Below are positions 15,651 to 25,921 of a stretch of 64,000 nt of DNA, piece after piece (positions within the stretch are counted from its first letter, which is position 1; every line of letters begins with the position of its first letter). The position numbers and the translations under genes were made by a program. The stretch is from positions 310,001 to 374,000 of the forward strand of contig NZ_BBZK01000007.1 of NCBI RefSeq assembly GCF_001748085.1. The letters are read 5' to 3'. The notes beneath the pieces were generated by a model. The model did no database searches. It was given only the letters and a program-made list of their open reading frames with translations, and was not told the origin of the DNA. The DNA is from Streptomyces sp. TP-A0874. Its GTDB lineage: Bacteria > Actinomycetota > Actinomycetes > Streptomycetales > Streptomycetaceae.

Positions 15651-16097
15651 CCCGGACTGCGTAGCTCAGAGCCGATGCGGCGGCCGAACACCCCCGCACC
15701 CAACCCCGATCCCTTTCCGGGGTGGCTGTGCGCCCGGTGCGGCAGCGGCTCCCGGATCCGGACGCGCAGCCGCCGGGGTGTGGCTGTTGAGCCGGAGTGA
15801 CCTGGCCTCCCTCGGCCCTCGTTCTCGCAAGGCCGCGGCCGAGGGAGGCTGGTCCTGCGGCCCCCCGGACTCCGTGTTTCGGAGCTGCTGGCGGAGCGCG
15901 GGCGGGTGGCGGTTCTTGGTGCGGATGCGCCGGGAGGGCCGGGCCGGGCACAGGTACGGCCACCGGTGAGAGTTCGGGGGCTTGGCCCCCTGGAGGCCGT
16001 GCCCCTGAAGACCGTGCGGTGAGCCCGAGCAGTCAGAAACCCGAGCAGCCAGAAAATTCAGGCGACCGCTGTCGGTGGGTGCTGCGAGACTCCGCCC
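15651..16097. other. Intergenic region with a strong hairpin
   Basis: No credible gene on either strand. A 13-bp perfect inverted repeat, GCCTCCCTCGGCC (15805-15817) and GGCCGAGGGAGGC (15837-15849), could terminate the DUF397 transcript. Confidence 0.5.
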
Positions 16098-16694
16098 ATG
16101 AAGCCGAATGATCCCAAAGAGGACCTGCACCGCTACCTCAAGGCGGCCCGCGAGGCCATCATGTGGAAGCTGGACGGACTGTCCGAGTACGACGTCCGCC
16201 GCCCCCTGACGCCGACCGGCACCAACCTCCTCGGCATCGTAAAGCACCTCGCCAGCGTCGAACTCGGGTACTTCGGCCCGGTCTTCGACCGCCCGCACAG
16301 AGAATCCCTCCCCTGGCTCGACGAGGACTCCGAGCCCAACGCGGACATGTGGGCACCCGCCGACGAGTCGCGCGAGGAGATCGTCGACCTCTACCACCGC
16401 GCCTGGGCGCACGCCGACGCGACGATCGAGGCGCTGCCGCTCGACACGATGGGGCACGTCCCGTGGTGGGGCGAGAACGGCGACGCGACGCTCCAGCGGA
16501 TCATGCTGCACATGACGGCCGAGACGAACCGGCACGCCGGCCATGCCGACATCGTCCGCGAGCTCATCGACGGCCGGGTCGGCATGCGGGAGGGCAACAG
16601 CAACATGGACGGCGGCGATGACGCCTGGTACCAGGAGTACTGGAACAGGCTGGAGGCGTCCGCGAAGGAGGCCCAGGCCAAGACGGCGGGCTGA
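16098..16694 (+). CDS. DinB-family (DUF664) metal-binding protein
   Basis: 198 residues, four-helix-bundle type. N-terminal LKAAREAIMWKLDGLSEYDV, then IVKHLASVELGYFG with the first metal-binding His (about 52), and LQRIMLHMTAETNRHAGHAD with two further His (about 137 and 146). Family members bind Zn or Ni and many are thiol-dependent enzymes or stress proteins; the substrate here is unknown. Stands alone, with its own promoter region implied. Confidence 0.8.
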   Translation: MKPNDPKEDLHRYLKAAREAIMWKLDGLSEYDVRRPLTPTGTNLLGIVKHLASVELGYFGPVFDRPHRESLPWLDEDSEPNADMWAPADESREEIVDLYHRAWAHADATIEALPLDTMGHVPWWGENGDATLQRIMLHMTAETNRHAGHADIVRELIDGRVGMREGNSNMDGGDDAWYQEYWNRLEASAKEAQAKTAG

Positions 16695-17119
16695 GAGCCG
16701 GGTTCGTTCCGGGGACGGCGGGGCCAGCCCTCAGGCGCCCGCCCCTCCGGCTCCGCCACACGGGCGGGGGCCGTCGGCTCCGCACGTTGGTGACGCGAGG
16801 TGCTTGGCCGTGGTGGCGTGGTCCAGCGCCTGTCGTCGACCGGCGGGACGTCCTCGCGGCGCCGGTCGGGTCGGGGAGCGGGCGGGTCTACCCGCGATGA
16901 TCCGGTGGTAGCTGGTTAAAACGGTCAACTCCCTTGCTGAGCAGGGAAGATGACTGGTGAGTAGGGTCCGGGAAGGGGTTGCACGGACCCCCACCGGTCG
17001 TGCAAGGATCACTCTCAGCACCCGGGGCGGCACACACCGCGCCGCAGTCCCTGGGCGTGCTGTGCTCTCTACCGCGCTCCTCGCTTCGGAAGGCCACCCC
17101 CTTGTCTGCCCTCACCGCC
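16695..17119. other. Intergenic region
   Basis: No gene supported on either strand. It must hold the promoter of the exported protein starting at 17120; I see no convincing -35/-10 pair. Confidence 0.4.
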
Positions 17120-17929
17120 ATGCCCGCGACCGTGCGCTCGCCGCGCTCGGTCGCCGTGCGGCGAGCGCTGCTGGTGGCCGTCTTCCTCGGCGGACTGCTC
17201 GGGCTGGCCCTCCTGCTCGCGGACGGCGCGCACGCCGCGCAACGTACGGAACCGGCCACCGACAGCGCCCAGGAGCTGTTCAACCCGGCCGAGAAGACAC
17301 CCCAACAGAGCGAACAGCCGGTCATCGAGGGTGACTACGACTTCAGCGCCCCCGCCGGGCGCGGTGAGGTCGCGGACGCCGTCGAAGGCGTGGTCAGGCC
17401 GATACTCCGGCAGAGCGAAGCCGTCACCCGCCCGATAGCCGAGATCGTCGACGGGAACACCGGTGGCGTCCTGCCGCTGCCCGGCGGGGGAGAGGCCGGG
17501 GGCGAGGACGACTCGGCGGAAGAGGGCGCTGGTTCACAGGACGAGCGGGGCGGGAGCGAACAGGCGGCGGACGACCGCGACCAGCGAATGGTCGAGGCGC
17601 CCACCGCCGAACAGGCCCGCGCACCGATCCAGTGCAGTGACAGTCAGCGGAAGCAGCCGTCGCAGAAGAGCGAGCGTGCCGAACCGGACGGCGATCCCGA
17701 ACAGGAGCAGCAGCCCGGTCCCCAGCCGGTGCAACTCCCCGAGGGCCCCTACTCCGCCGCCACCTCCGTCAACTCCGCTGACGGCAACAACGGGCCGCGC
17801 GGCGGCGAGAGCCACGCCGTGCTCCCCTCCGGCCAGCCGCTCTTCGGCCTGAAGGCCGGGGCCATCCGCGCGGTGAGCGCTTCACCGACGCGTGACCGAT
17901 CCACCGAAATCCTCGAATTCCCGGGCTAG
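17120..17929 (+). CDS. Exported hydrophilic protein of unknown function
   Basis: 269 residues from ATG 17120 (TTG 17102 is also possible). Signal peptide: VRSPRSVAVRR, then hydrophobic ALLVAVFLGGLLGLALLLA, cleavage near GAHA-AQ. The mature part is very rich in Glu, Gln, Ser and Pro, with GEVADAVEGVVRPILRQSE…ITRPIAEIVDG-like segments, a single Cys (PIQCSD) and a repeat-poor disordered tail. It is followed after 97 nt by a second exported protein (18027-19409), also built from disordered, amphipathic segments. The two may work together at the cell surface; this is inference from proximity. Confidence 0.6.
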   Translation: MPATVRSPRSVAVRRALLVAVFLGGLLGLALLLADGAHAAQRTEPATDSAQELFNPAEKTPQQSEQPVIEGDYDFSAPAGRGEVADAVEGVVRPILRQSEAVTRPIAEIVDGNTGGVLPLPGGGEAGGEDDSAEEGAGSQDERGGSEQAADDRDQRMVEAPTAEQARAPIQCSDSQRKQPSQKSERAEPDGDPEQEQQPGPQPVQLPEGPYSAATSVNSADGNNGPRGGESHAVLPSGQPLFGLKAGAIRAVSASPTRDRSTEILEFPG

Positions 17930-18026
17930 GGCAGTCCGCCACACCGCCAGTTCGACCTGCTCGCGCGGGGGCGGAACAGGTCTGCCCAGTCCAACACACC
18001 CCTGAATTCGAAGGACTTCCTCCATC

Positions 18027-19409
18027 ATGCGCAAGAACATCCGTCGTTCGATCGTCGTAGCCGCTGCCGCCACCGGCATCTGGGCCCTGGGCAACGCCGC
18101 CGCCTCCGCGGCCGAGCTCCCCACCCTCCCCGCTGTCGACGGTGCGACCAGCACCGCGAAGGACACCGTCAAGAACACCGCCGAGAGCGCGCTGCCGGCC
18201 GACGGTGTGACCGGCGCCGCGAAGGACACCGTCGACTCCACCCTCGACGCGGTCAACGGCACCGTGACCAGCGCGGTGGACGGTGCTGTGGACGGAGCGG
18301 TGGGCGACACCACGCCGACCGCCGGCACCTTCGGTGATGTGACCGGCACCCTCGACGGTGTGCGCGGAGCGGTCGAGGACTCCTCGGACCTGGGCGCCGT
18401 CGACGTCGAGGAGGCCACCGAGCGGGCCACCGGACTGGCGGGCGCGCCGCTGGAGGGCCTGCCGACCGACGGACTCCCGGCCACCGACGGCCTGCCCGCC
18501 CCGCAGCTCGACCTGCCCTCCCTGCCGGTCGAGAACGGCTCCAACCTGCCGGCCGACCTGCCCGGCGCGGACCTGCTCGGCGCCGCCCCGGTCGACCTGC
18601 CCGCCGCCGCGTCGAGCGTGCCGGGTGTGCCCGCCGCCCCGGCCGACATGGGCAACCTGCTGGCCAGCCTGGTGGCCGCCGGTGTCCGTCCCGAGCAGCT
18701 GACCGGCACCGCCACCGGTGTCCTCGGGAGCGCCGGTGCTCCGGCGCTCTCCGCCGACGGTGTGCGCTCTACCGTGGACTACGTGACCGGTGAGGTCTCG
18801 CCGACCGCCGGGGAGGCAACCGAGAGCGCCCGGGAGCGCGTCGGCCAGCTCACCGACGGTGCCGTTCCGGGCGACGTCGACGCGGTGGAGGGCGTCCTCC
18901 CCTTCGCCCAGGGCGCGCTCGGTGACGTCGCTCCCGCCGCCCAGGGTCTGGCTCCCCAGGGTCTGGCTCCGCAGGGTCTGGCTCCGCAGGGTCTGGCTCC
19001 GCAGGGTCTGGCTCCTCAGGGGCTCGCTCCCCAGGGTCTGGCCCCGCAGGGTCTGATCGCCCCCGAGGTCGCGAGCGTTCCGCAGGGCCTGGTGCCGGTC
19101 TCCCCGCACGGCCTGGTCGCGCACCTCGCCCCGCAGGGTCTGGCTCCCCAGGGTCTGGCTCCCCAGGGTCTGGCCCCGCAGAACCTGACCCCGACCGAGG
19201 CGGTGGCGGCCGCGCAGGGTCTGCTGCCCGAGTCGCCGGTGGACACCGTGCCAGTGGACACCCTGCCGGCGGTGGAGGACCTCGCCCCGGACGCCCTGCT
19301 GCCCACCGCCGAGGGCCTGGTCCCGACCAGCATCACCCCGGTCGACCTGGCCGACGCCGTCAGCGTCCCGCTGCAGTCGCTCTTCGGCGGCTACACCTCG
19401 CACGTCTGA
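18027..19409 (+). CDS. Exported protein with tandem QGLAP pentapeptide repeats
   Basis: 460 residues. Signal peptide MRKNIRRSIVVAAAATGIWA…NAAASA, cleavage before AELPTLP. The N-terminal region holds repeated Ala/Thr/Asp-rich helical units (GATSTAKDTVKNTAESALPA and GAAKDTVDSTLDAVNGTV). The middle is a Leu/Pro/Asp-rich stretch. About residues 306-343 form seven QGLAP units plus QGLIAP, and after a 26-residue spacer four more units follow. The end, TPVDLADAVSVPLQSLFGGY, has no LPxTG motif or membrane anchor, so the protein is secreted or loosely attached. It contains no cysteine that I can see. Unlike chaplins it lacks their hydrophobic domain. Function unknown; an elastic or adhesive wall protein is one possibility. 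Confidence 0.7.
   Translation: MRKNIRRSIVVAAAATGIWALGNAAASAAELPTLPAVDGATSTAKDTVKNTAESALPADGVTGAAKDTVDSTLDAVNGTVTSAVDGAVDGAVGDTTPTAGTFGDVTGTLDGVRGAVEDSSDLGAVDVEEATERATGLAGAPLEGLPTDGLPATDGLPAPQLDLPSLPVENGSNLPADLPGADLLGAAPVDLPAAASSVPGVPAAPADMGNLLASLVAAGVRPEQLTGTATGVLGSAGAPALSADGVRSTVDYVTGEVSPTAGEATESARERVGQLTDGAVPGDVDAVEGVLPFAQGALGDVAPAAQGLAPQGLAPQGLAPQGLAPQGLAPQGLAPQGLAPQGLIAPEVASVPQGLVPVSPHGLVAHLAPQGLAPQGLAPQGLAPQNLTPTEAVAAAQGLLPESPVDTVPVDTLPAVEDLAPDALLPTAEGLVPTSITPVDLADAVSVPLQSLFGGYTSHV
18942..19193 (+). repeat. 15-bp tandem coding repeats (QGLAP), two blocks
   Basis: Units of CAGGGTCTGGCTCCB run from 18942 to about 19055 and again from 19134 to 19193. The units differ mainly at third codon positions (CTCCC, CTCCG, CCCCG), which fits recent slippage or unequal crossover with selection for the peptide. 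Copy number is expected to differ among strains. Confidence 0.85.
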
Positions 19410-19507
19410 TCCGACTGACCACAGCCGGTCTGACGGCCCCGTCCGATCCGGCCTGCCGGGTCTGATCCGGACACCGCATCCGGTCCGGCCACGGATCGAG
19501 TCGATCG

Positions 19508-19545
19508 CCGACCGGGCGGTCCCCAACCGGGGACCGCCCGGTCGG
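19508..19545 (+). terminator. Long intrinsic terminator before sucC
   Basis: A 17-bp perfect stem, CCGACCGGGCGGTCCCC / GGGGACCGCCCGGTCGG, with a 4-nt loop, 100 nt after the stop of the QGLAP gene. It separates that transcript from sucCD. The rest of 19410-19819 carries no gene. Confidence 0.8.
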
Positions 19546-19819
19546 CTTCGTGGCCGTTCCCGGGGAGCCGCGCGGAAGGATGAGGAAAAACTCTGGACTG
19601 AGGTGGGCTGTGATGGTAATCACCGCTCACATGTGACCTGCGATTTACGGCCACCGGCCGGACGGCGATAGCCTGCGAGACGGACATGCCGCGCCTCGGA
19701 CACCGTGTGCGCCTGACTTGTGACCCGGGTCGTCACGCTGCCCGTTGCGGCACGCCCACGCAGACAACGAACCGTGATCGCCACGAACCCGGTATTGACA
19801 AGCAGAAGGACGGACACGC

Positions 19820-20992
19820 GTGGACCTGTACGAGTACCAGGCGAGGGACCTCTTCGCCAAGCACGGTGTACCGGTGCTGGCCGGTGAAGTCATCGAGACG
19901 CCGGAGGCGGCACGCGAGGTGACCGAGCGTCTCGGTGGCCGCGCCGTCGTCAAGGCGCAGGTCAAGGTCGGCGGTCGCGGTAAGGCCGGTGGCGTCAAGC
20001 TCGCCGCCGACGCTGACGACGCGGTCGCGAAGGCCGACCAGATCCTGGGCATGGACATCAAGGGCCACACCGTCAACAAGGTGATGCTGGCCGAGACCGC
20101 GGACATCAAGGAGGAGTACTACGTCTCCTTCCTGCTGGACCGCACCAACCGCACCTTCCTCGCCATGGCCTCCGTCGAGGGCGGCGTGGAGATCGAGGTC
20201 GTCGCCGAGCAGAACCCCGAGGCGCTCGCCAAGATCCCGGTGGACGCCATCGAGGGCTGCACCCCGGAGAAGGCCACCGAGATCGTCACTGCCGCGAAGT
20301 TCCCCAGCGAGATCGCGGACCAGGTCGTCAGCGTCCTGCAGAAGCTGTGGACCGTCTTCATCGCCGAGGACGCGCTGCTCGTCGAGGTCAACCCGCTCGT
20401 CAAGACCGGCGACGGCAAGATCATCGCGCTGGACGGCAAGGTGAGCCTGGACGAGAACGCCGCCTTCCGGCAGCCCGAGCACGAGGCGCTGGAGGACAAG
20501 GCCGCGGCCGACCCGCTGGAGGCGGCGGCCAAGGCGAAGGACCTCAACTACGTCAAGCTGGACGGCGAGGTCGGCATCATCGGCAACGGCGCCGGGCTCG
20601 TGATGAGCACCCTGGACGTCGTCGCGTACGCGGGTGAGGGCCACGGCGGTGTGAAGCCCGCCAACTTCCTCGACATCGGCGGCGGCGCCTCCGCCGAGGT
20701 GATGGCCAACGGCCTTGAGATCATCCTCGGCGACCCGGACGTCAAGTCCGTCTTCGTCAACGTCTTCGGTGGCATCACGGCCTGCGACGCGGTCGCCAAC
20801 GGCATCGTCCAGGCCCTGGAGCTCCTCAAGTCCAAGGGTGAGGACGTCAACAAGCCGCTCGTCGTGCGGCTCGACGGCAACAACGCGGAGCTGGGTCGCC
20901 GGATCCTGACCGACGCGAACCACCCGCTGGTCCAGCAGGTGGACACGATGGACGGGGCCGCGGAGCGCGCCGCCGAGCTGGCCGCGCGGTAA
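19820..20992 (+). CDS. sucC: Succinyl-CoA synthetase beta subunit (ADP-forming)
   Basis: 390 residues from GTG 19820 ([20 protein letters not shown]), the standard length. ATP-grasp domain in the first ~235 residues with [11 protein letters not shown] (about 53-63) and the metal-binding EVNPLV (about 191-196). The ligase/CoA domain follows, with [12 protein letters not shown] (about 254) and [10 protein letters not shown] (about 313). With SucD it converts succinyl-CoA + ADP + Pi to succinate + CoA + ATP in the TCA cycle. sucD follows 71 nt later in the same operon. AAGGA lies upstream of the start. TTGACA at 19795 has no matching -10 box. Confidence 0.97.
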   Translation: MDLYEYQARDLFAKHGVPVLAGEVIETPEAAREVTERLGGRAVVKAQVKVGGRGKAGGVKLAADADDAVAKADQILGMDIKGHTVNKVMLAETADIKEEYYVSFLLDRTNRTFLAMASVEGGVEIEVVAEQNPEALAKIPVDAIEGCTPEKATEIVTAAKFPSEIADQVVSVLQKLWTVFIAEDALLVEVNPLVKTGDGKIIALDGKVSLDENAAFRQPEHEALEDKAAADPLEAAAKAKDLNYVKLDGEVGIIGNGAGLVMSTLDVVAYAGEGHGGVKPANFLDIGGGASAEVMANGLEIILGDPDVKSVFVNVFGGITACDAVANGIVQALELLKSKGEDVNKPLVVRLDGNNAELGRRILTDANHPLVQQVDTMDGAAERAAELAAR

Positions 20993-21063
20993 CGCGCACG
21001 CCGTCCTCACACGACAACTCCGGCGCATCTCCGAAACGACACTAAGGAACAGGCCACAACACC

Positions 21064-21948
21064 ATGGCTATCTTCCTCACCAAGGAAAGCAAGGTCATCG
21101 TCCAGGGGATGACCGGCTCTGAGGGCCAGAAGCACACCAAGCGGATGCTCGCCTCGGGCACCAACATCGTCGGCGGCGTGAACCCGCGCAAGGCCGGCAC
21201 GACCGTCGACTTCGACGGCAGCGAAGTACCGGTCTTCGGCTCGGTCAAGGAGGCCATGGAGGCCACCGGGGCCGACGTGACCGTCATCTTCGTGCCGCCG
21301 AAGTTCGCCAAGGGCGCGGTCGTCGAGGCGATCGACGCGGAGATCTCCCTCGCCGTCGTCATCACCGAGGGCATCGCGGTGCACGACACCGCCGCCTTCT
21401 GGGCGCACGCGGGCGCCAAGGGCAACAAGACCCGGATCATCGGCCCCAACTGCCCCGGCCTCATCAGCCCCGGCCAGTCGAACGCCGGCATCATCCCGGC
21501 CGACATCACCACCGCCGGCCGGATCGGACTGGTCTCCAAGTCCGGCACTCTCACCTACCAGATGATGTACGAGCTGCGGGACCTCGGCTTCTCCTCGGCC
21601 GTCGGCATTGGTGGCGACCCGGTCATCGGGACCACGCACATCGACGCCCTCGCGGCCTTCGAGGCCGACCCCGACACCGACCTGATCGTCATGATCGGTG
21701 AGATCGGCGGCGACGCCGAGGAGCGGGCGGCCGACTACATCAAGGCCAACGTGACCAAGCCGGTCGTCGGTTACGTGGCCGGCTTCACCGCCCCCGAGGG
21801 CAAGACCATGGGCCACGCCGGTGCGATCGTCTCCGGTTCCTCCGGCACCGCCCAGGCGAAGCAGGAGGCCCTGGAGGCCGCCGGTGTGAAGGTCGGCAAG
21901 ACCCCGTCCGAGACGGCCCGCCTGGCGCGCGCCGCGCTCGCCGGCTGA
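21064..21948 (+). CDS. sucD: Succinyl-CoA synthetase alpha subunit
   Basis: 294 residues. CoA-binding Rossmann domain ([30 protein letters not shown]) in the first third, ligase domain after it, with the phosphorylated active-site His in [15 protein letters not shown] (about residue 250). [11 protein letters not shown] and [11 protein letters not shown] are as in the family. Forms the heterodimer with SucC; complete and typical. Confidence 0.97.
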   Translation: MAIFLTKESKVIVQGMTGSEGQKHTKRMLASGTNIVGGVNPRKAGTTVDFDGSEVPVFGSVKEAMEATGADVTVIFVPPKFAKGAVVEAIDAEISLAVVITEGIAVHDTAAFWAHAGAKGNKTRIIGPNCPGLISPGQSNAGIIPADITTAGRIGLVSKSGTLTYQMMYELRDLGFSSAVGIGGDPVIGTTHIDALAAFEADPDTDLIVMIGEIGGDAEERAADYIKANVTKPVVGYVAGFTAPEGKTMGHAGAIVSGSSGTAQAKQEALEAAGVKVGKTPSETARLARAALAG

Positions 21949-21989
21949 CAGCCGCCCCGACACATCGCGCCGCACCAGGGCGCGGAGCG

Positions 21990-22049
21990 ACAGCGCCGGG
22001 CCCGCACGGATATCGACTCACGGTCGAATCGGTGCGGGCCCGGCGCTGT
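21990..22049. terminator. Bidirectional terminator between sucD and the convergent membrane gene
   Basis: 18-bp perfect arms (ACAGCGCCGGGCCCGCAC at 21990 and its complement ending at 22049) with a 24-nt loop. It lies between two convergent genes and so can serve both. Confidence 0.75.
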
Positions 22050-22168
22050 TCCGTTGGCTGGTTCCGGCGGGTCGTCCCGCTCCGGCGGCGGGGCGCGGCG
22101 GCCGGTCTCCGGGAGGCGCGCCGACCGTCGCCGCCTCCCCGGCACCGACCCCTACCGCCCGGCGGCCG

Positions 22169-23053
22169 TCAGTCCTGTGAGCCGAGCAGCGAACGCAGAT
22201 CCTTGGGCAGGAGGTTCTTGCACTCCTGCCGGGAGGCGTGGGTCAAGGAGTCGTCGACGCAGGTGTAGTAGTCCTTGTAGACCAGCTGGAAGGTGAAGGT
22301 GGCCGCCACGATCAGCAGCGCGATACCACCGGTCACCAGGCCGCTGATCGCCGGTGTGGTCTGCGGCCGCGGCCCGACGGGCCGGCCCGCGGGCGGTCCG
22401 GAAGGCCCCGTCGGGGGCTGGTCGGTGGGCTCGCCGCCGGTCGAGGCGTCGCCCGGGCCGCCCGTATCCCTGGCGGAGGCGGGGGACCCGCGCAGCGCGC
22501 TGACACCCCAGTACACGGCCAGGGCGCCCAGTAGCAGCGCGATCTGCGGCAGGCTGAACAGCGCGAAGAAGAAGCCCCAGAGACCGGCCAACATCGAGTA
22601 GCGGGCCCGCCGCTGTACGGGATCCGTCGGGTCCCAGCGGGGGCCGCCGGACCCGGGGCCGCCCGGTCCACCGTCGCGGCGCTCCGGCCGACCGAAGCCA
22701 CCGCCGCCGTGCCGGGGCTGGCGGCGGCTCCACTGGCCGCTCCAACCGCCCCGCTCATCGCCGCCCCGGCCGTTCTCGTCGCCGCCCGGACCGTGCTCCT
22801 CGCCCCGGCCGTCCCCGTCGCCCTGCCCGTCGGGTTCATCCGGGCCACCCGATCCGCCGCCGTGCCGCTGGCCTTCGGATCCGGCGCGTGGCCGCCAGGC
22901 CTGGTCCGGCCGGCCCGGGGGCGGTGCGGCGAAGGGGTTCCCCTCGTCTCCCTCGGGCCCGGAGGACGCGTCGGACGGCGATTGGCGCTCGCGCAGCAGT
23001 GGGCTCAGCTGCGCCGTGTGGCGGAGTGCCGCGCGGCGGCGTCGGTCCGGCAT
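22169..23053 (-). CDS. Gly-rich integral membrane protein
   Basis: 294 residues from ATG 23053. Residues 1-150 are a hydrophilic, Gly/Arg/Asp-rich cytoplasmic region (many GGDERGG-like runs). Two hydrophobic helices follow: LWGFFFALFSLPQIALLLGALAVYWG as one long span near 165-190, and ISGLVTGGIALLIVAATFTF near 235-255. The C-terminal part has two Cys (YYTCVDD and QECKNLL), probably outside the membrane and able to form a disulfide. A DUF4190-like topology is possible, but I cannot confirm the family. Convergent with sucD and divergent from purN. Confidence 0.7.
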   Translation of the reverse strand: MPDRRRRAALRHTAQLSPLLRERQSPSDASSGPEGDEGNPFAAPPPGRPDQAWRPRAGSEGQRHGGGSGGPDEPDGQGDGDGRGEEHGPGGDENGRGGDERGGWSGQWSRRQPRHGGGGFGRPERRDGGPGGPGSGGPRWDPTDPVQRRARYSMLAGLWGFFFALFSLPQIALLLGALAVYWGVSALRGSPASARDTGGPGDASTGGEPTDQPPTGPSGPPAGRPVGPRPQTTPAISGLVTGGIALLIVAATFTFQLVYKDYYTCVDDSLTHASRQECKNLLPKDLRSLLGSQD

Positions 23054-23295
23054 CTGGAGTGTGTCTTCCCCTAGGTCGTCGTGCCGTCCACGCCCGCTCG
23101 GCCGGGAGCGCGGGGACGGTTGCTGCCCCAGAACGCTACCTTCCGCCTGCGGCCCCGTCCCGCGGGGGCCGACTGGTGTGCCGGTATCGTTGCCGACGGT
23201 CGGCGGCTTCGTAGGACTGCCCGAATCAGGACTCTCCTTGCTTGTACGACCGCACAGACCGCAGGGTTCCCGCCCGCACGAGAAAGAGCCCCATC

Positions 23296-24036
23296 GTGTC
23301 GACGTCCCGCCCCTCCGCCGGGTCCCCTCCCGCCACCGACGCCCCCGGAGCCCACGACCGGCAGCACGAGGGCAGCCGGCTGCCGGGGAGCGCGGAACGA
23401 GGACGCCCGGCGCGGGTCGTCGTCCTGGTCTCCGGCTCCGGCACGAACCTTCAGGCGCTGCTCGACGCCCAGGGCACCGTCCTGGAGAGCGGGGGCCGCC
23501 CGCAGGGCTTCGAGGTGGTGGCGGTCGGCGCGGACCGGGACGGCATCGCCGGCCTGGAGCGGGCGCGGCGGAGCGGGGTGCCGACCTTCGTCTGCCGGGT
23601 CGGCGAGCACCCGAGCCGCGGCGAGTGGGACCGGACGCTGACCGAGGCGGTCGCCGCCCACCAGCCGGACCTCGTGGTCTCGGCCGGGTTCATGAAGATC
23701 GTGGGGAAGGAGTTCCTCGCCCGCTTCGGCGGCAGGTTCATCAACACCCATCCCGCGCTGCTGCCCAGCTTCCCCGGGGCCAACGCGGTGCGGGACGCCC
23801 TCGCCTACGGCGTGCGGGTCACCGGGTGCACCGTCCACTTCGTCGACGACGGGGTCGACACCGGACCGATCATCGCCCAGGGCGTGGTCGAGGTCCGGGA
23901 GGAGGACCGGGCGGACCAGGGCGCCGCTCTCCATGAGCGGATCAAGGAAGTCGAGCGAGTGCTGCTCGTGGACGTCGTGGGGCGCCTGGCCCGCCACGGC
24001 TACCGCATTGAGGGACGAAAGGTAATGATCCCGTGA
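23296..24036 (+). CDS. purN: Phosphoribosylglycinamide formyltransferase
   Basis: 246 residues from GTG 23296, chosen because the upstream codons lack a start with better spacing; about 35 residues precede the conserved core. Motifs: [16 protein letters not shown] (GAR binding), the active-site block [31 protein letters not shown] with catalytic Asn and His, and [17 protein letters not shown] with catalytic Asp. Transfers formyl from 10-formyl-THF to GAR in purine synthesis. Its stop overlaps the purH start (GTGA), so the two are coupled. Confidence 0.95.
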   Translation: MSTSRPSAGSPPATDAPGAHDRQHEGSRLPGSAERGRPARVVVLVSGSGTNLQALLDAQGTVLESGGRPQGFEVVAVGADRDGIAGLERARRSGVPTFVCRVGEHPSRGEWDRTLTEAVAAHQPDLVVSAGFMKIVGKEFLARFGGRFINTHPALLPSFPGANAVRDALAYGVRVTGCTVHFVDDGVDTGPIIAQGVVEVREEDRADQGAALHERIKEVERVLLVDVVGRLARHGYRIEGRKVMIP

Positions 24037-25637
24037 CGACCGCCGAAGGAACCATGCGGCCCATCCGCCGCGCGCTGGTCAGCGTTTACGACAAGACGGG
24101 GCTGGAGGAGCTGGCGAGCGGACTGCACGAGGCCGGTGTGGAACTGGTCTCCACCGGTTCGACGGCGGCCAGGATCGCCGCCGCGGGCGTACCCGTCACC
24201 AAGGTCGAGGAGTTGACCGGCTTCCCCGAGTGCCTGGACGGGCGGGTCAAGACCCTGCACCCCCGGGTGCACGCCGGCATCCTCGCCGACCTGCGGCTGG
24301 ACAGCCACCGCAAGCAGCTCACCGAACTGGACGTGGAGCCGTTCCAACTGGTCGTCGTGAACCTCTACCCCTTCCGGGAGACCGTGGCCTCCGGCGCCAC
24401 CGCCGACGAGTGCGTGGAGCAGATCGACATCGGCGGCCCGTCGATGGTCCGTGCCGCCGCCAAGAACCACCCCTCGGTGGCCGTCGTCACCAGCCCCGAG
24501 CAGTACCCGGACGTGCTCGCCGCCGCGCGCGGCCGCGGCTTCGACCTGGCCGACCGCAAGCGGCTGGCGGCAGCGGCGTTCCAGCACACCGCCGCCTACG
24601 ACGTGGCCGTGGCCTCCTGGTTCGCGGACTCCTACGCCCCGGCGGGGGCGGAGACCGCTGAGGAGGGCGCCGGCGGCGGGGGCGAGCAGCGGATGCCCGA
24701 GTTCACCGGCGCCGCCTGGCGGTTGAAGGACACGCTGCGCTACGGGGAGAACCCGCACCAGGCCGCCGCCCTCTACTCGGACGGGACCGGGGACGGAATC
24801 GCCAACGCCGAGCAGCTGCACGGCAAGGCGATGTCCTTCAACAACTACATCGACACCGAGGCCGCCCGGCGGGCCGCGTACGACCACGGCGAACCGTGTG
24901 TGGCGATCATCAAGCACGCCAACCCCTGCGGCATCGCCATCGGCGCCGACATCGCCGAGGCGCACCGCAAGGCGCACGCCTGCGACCCGCTCTCCGCCTT
25001 CGGCGGGGTGATCGCCGCCAACCGCCCGGTCTCGGTGGCCATGGCCGAGCAGGTCTCGGAGATCTTCACCGAGGTCATCGCGGCCCCGGACTACGAGGAC
25101 GGCGCGGTGGAGGTGCTGGCCCGGAAGAAGAACATCCGGGTGTTGCGGGTGGCCGGCAGCAGCGCCGGGACCCGGGACCTCCGGCTCGTCTCCGGCGGTG
25201 CGCTGCTCCAGCGGAGCGACCTGCTGCAGGCCCCCGGGGACGACCCCGCCCGCTGGCAGCTGGTCAGCGGCGAGGCGCTGGACGCCGGAGCCCTCGCCGA
25301 GCTGGCCTTCGCCTGGCGGGCCTGCCGGGCGGTGAAGTCGAACGCGATCCTGCTCGCCAACGGCGGCGCCACCGTGGGTGTCGGTATGGGGCAGGTCAAC
25401 CGGGTGGACTCGGCCAGGCTCGCGGTACGGCGGGCCGGAGCCGAACGCACGACGGGCTCCTATGCCGCCTCCGACGCCTTCTTCCCGTTCCCGGACGGTC
25501 TGGAGGTGCTGCTGGAGGCCGGGGTGCGAGCCGTGGTCCAGCCCGGCGGATCCGTCCGGGACGAGTTGGTGATCGAGGCGGCGAAGAGCGCCGGCGCGAC
25601 CATGTACCTGACGGGGACGCGGCACTTCTACCACTGA
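24033..25637 (+). CDS. purH: AICAR transformylase / IMP cyclohydrolase
   Basis: 534 residues. N-terminal IMP cyclohydrolase (MGS-like) domain to about 200 ([68 protein letters not shown]). C-terminal AICAR transformylase with [35 protein letters not shown], the catalytic [11 protein letters not shown] and RHFYH at the end. Carries out the last two steps to IMP using 10-formyl-THF. Coupled to purN; folD lies 284 nt downstream and supplies the same cofactor. Confidence 0.97.
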   Translation: MTTAEGTMRPIRRALVSVYDKTGLEELASGLHEAGVELVSTGSTAARIAAAGVPVTKVEELTGFPECLDGRVKTLHPRVHAGILADLRLDSHRKQLTELDVEPFQLVVVNLYPFRETVASGATADECVEQIDIGGPSMVRAAAKNHPSVAVVTSPEQYPDVLAAARGRGFDLADRKRLAAAAFQHTAAYDVAVASWFADSYAPAGAETAEEGAGGGGEQRMPEFTGAAWRLKDTLRYGENPHQAAALYSDGTGDGIANAEQLHGKAMSFNNYIDTEAARRAAYDHGEPCVAIIKHANPCGIAIGADIAEAHRKAHACDPLSAFGGVIAANRPVSVAMAEQVSEIFTEVIAAPDYEDGAVEVLARKKNIRVLRVAGSSAGTRDLRLVSGGALLQRSDLLQAPGDDPARWQLVSGEALDAGALAELAFAWRACRAVKSNAILLANGGATVGVGMGQVNRVDSARLAVRRAGAERTTGSYAASDAFFPFPDGLEVLLEAGVRAVVQPGGSVRDELVIEAAKSAGATMYLTGTRHFYH

Positions 25638-25921
25638 TCGCGCGCCGCGGCCGGTGACCGGCCGAGCTCGGCCGGGGACGGACCGGGTGGCTGTGCGGCC
25701 CCGCACAGCCACCCGCACTCCAGCGCCGGGGCCGCTCGGCGCGGCGGGCGGAAGGCGGGGGCAGCCGGGGGGCGGTGTCGGGCGCGAGCCAGGCGTATCC
25801 GTTGTCGTCCCGCCCTGCCCGAGGCGCCCGGCCGCACGGCGGCGAGGGCGGCGGGAGGACCTGGCTGCCCACGGTGCGGACTGATTGGAACGCGGACCTC
25901 GGTTTCGGAGAAGATGGGGCC

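Noticed and set aside
18942..19193. Possible CRISPR-like regular repeats
   Set aside because: 15-bp units are contiguous, in frame and encode QGLAP; there are no spacers.
17769..19526. 585-codon minus-strand frame with LGSQTLRG-type repeats
   Set aside because: It is the complement of the QGLAP coding repeat; the plus-strand protein has a signal peptide and proper codon use.
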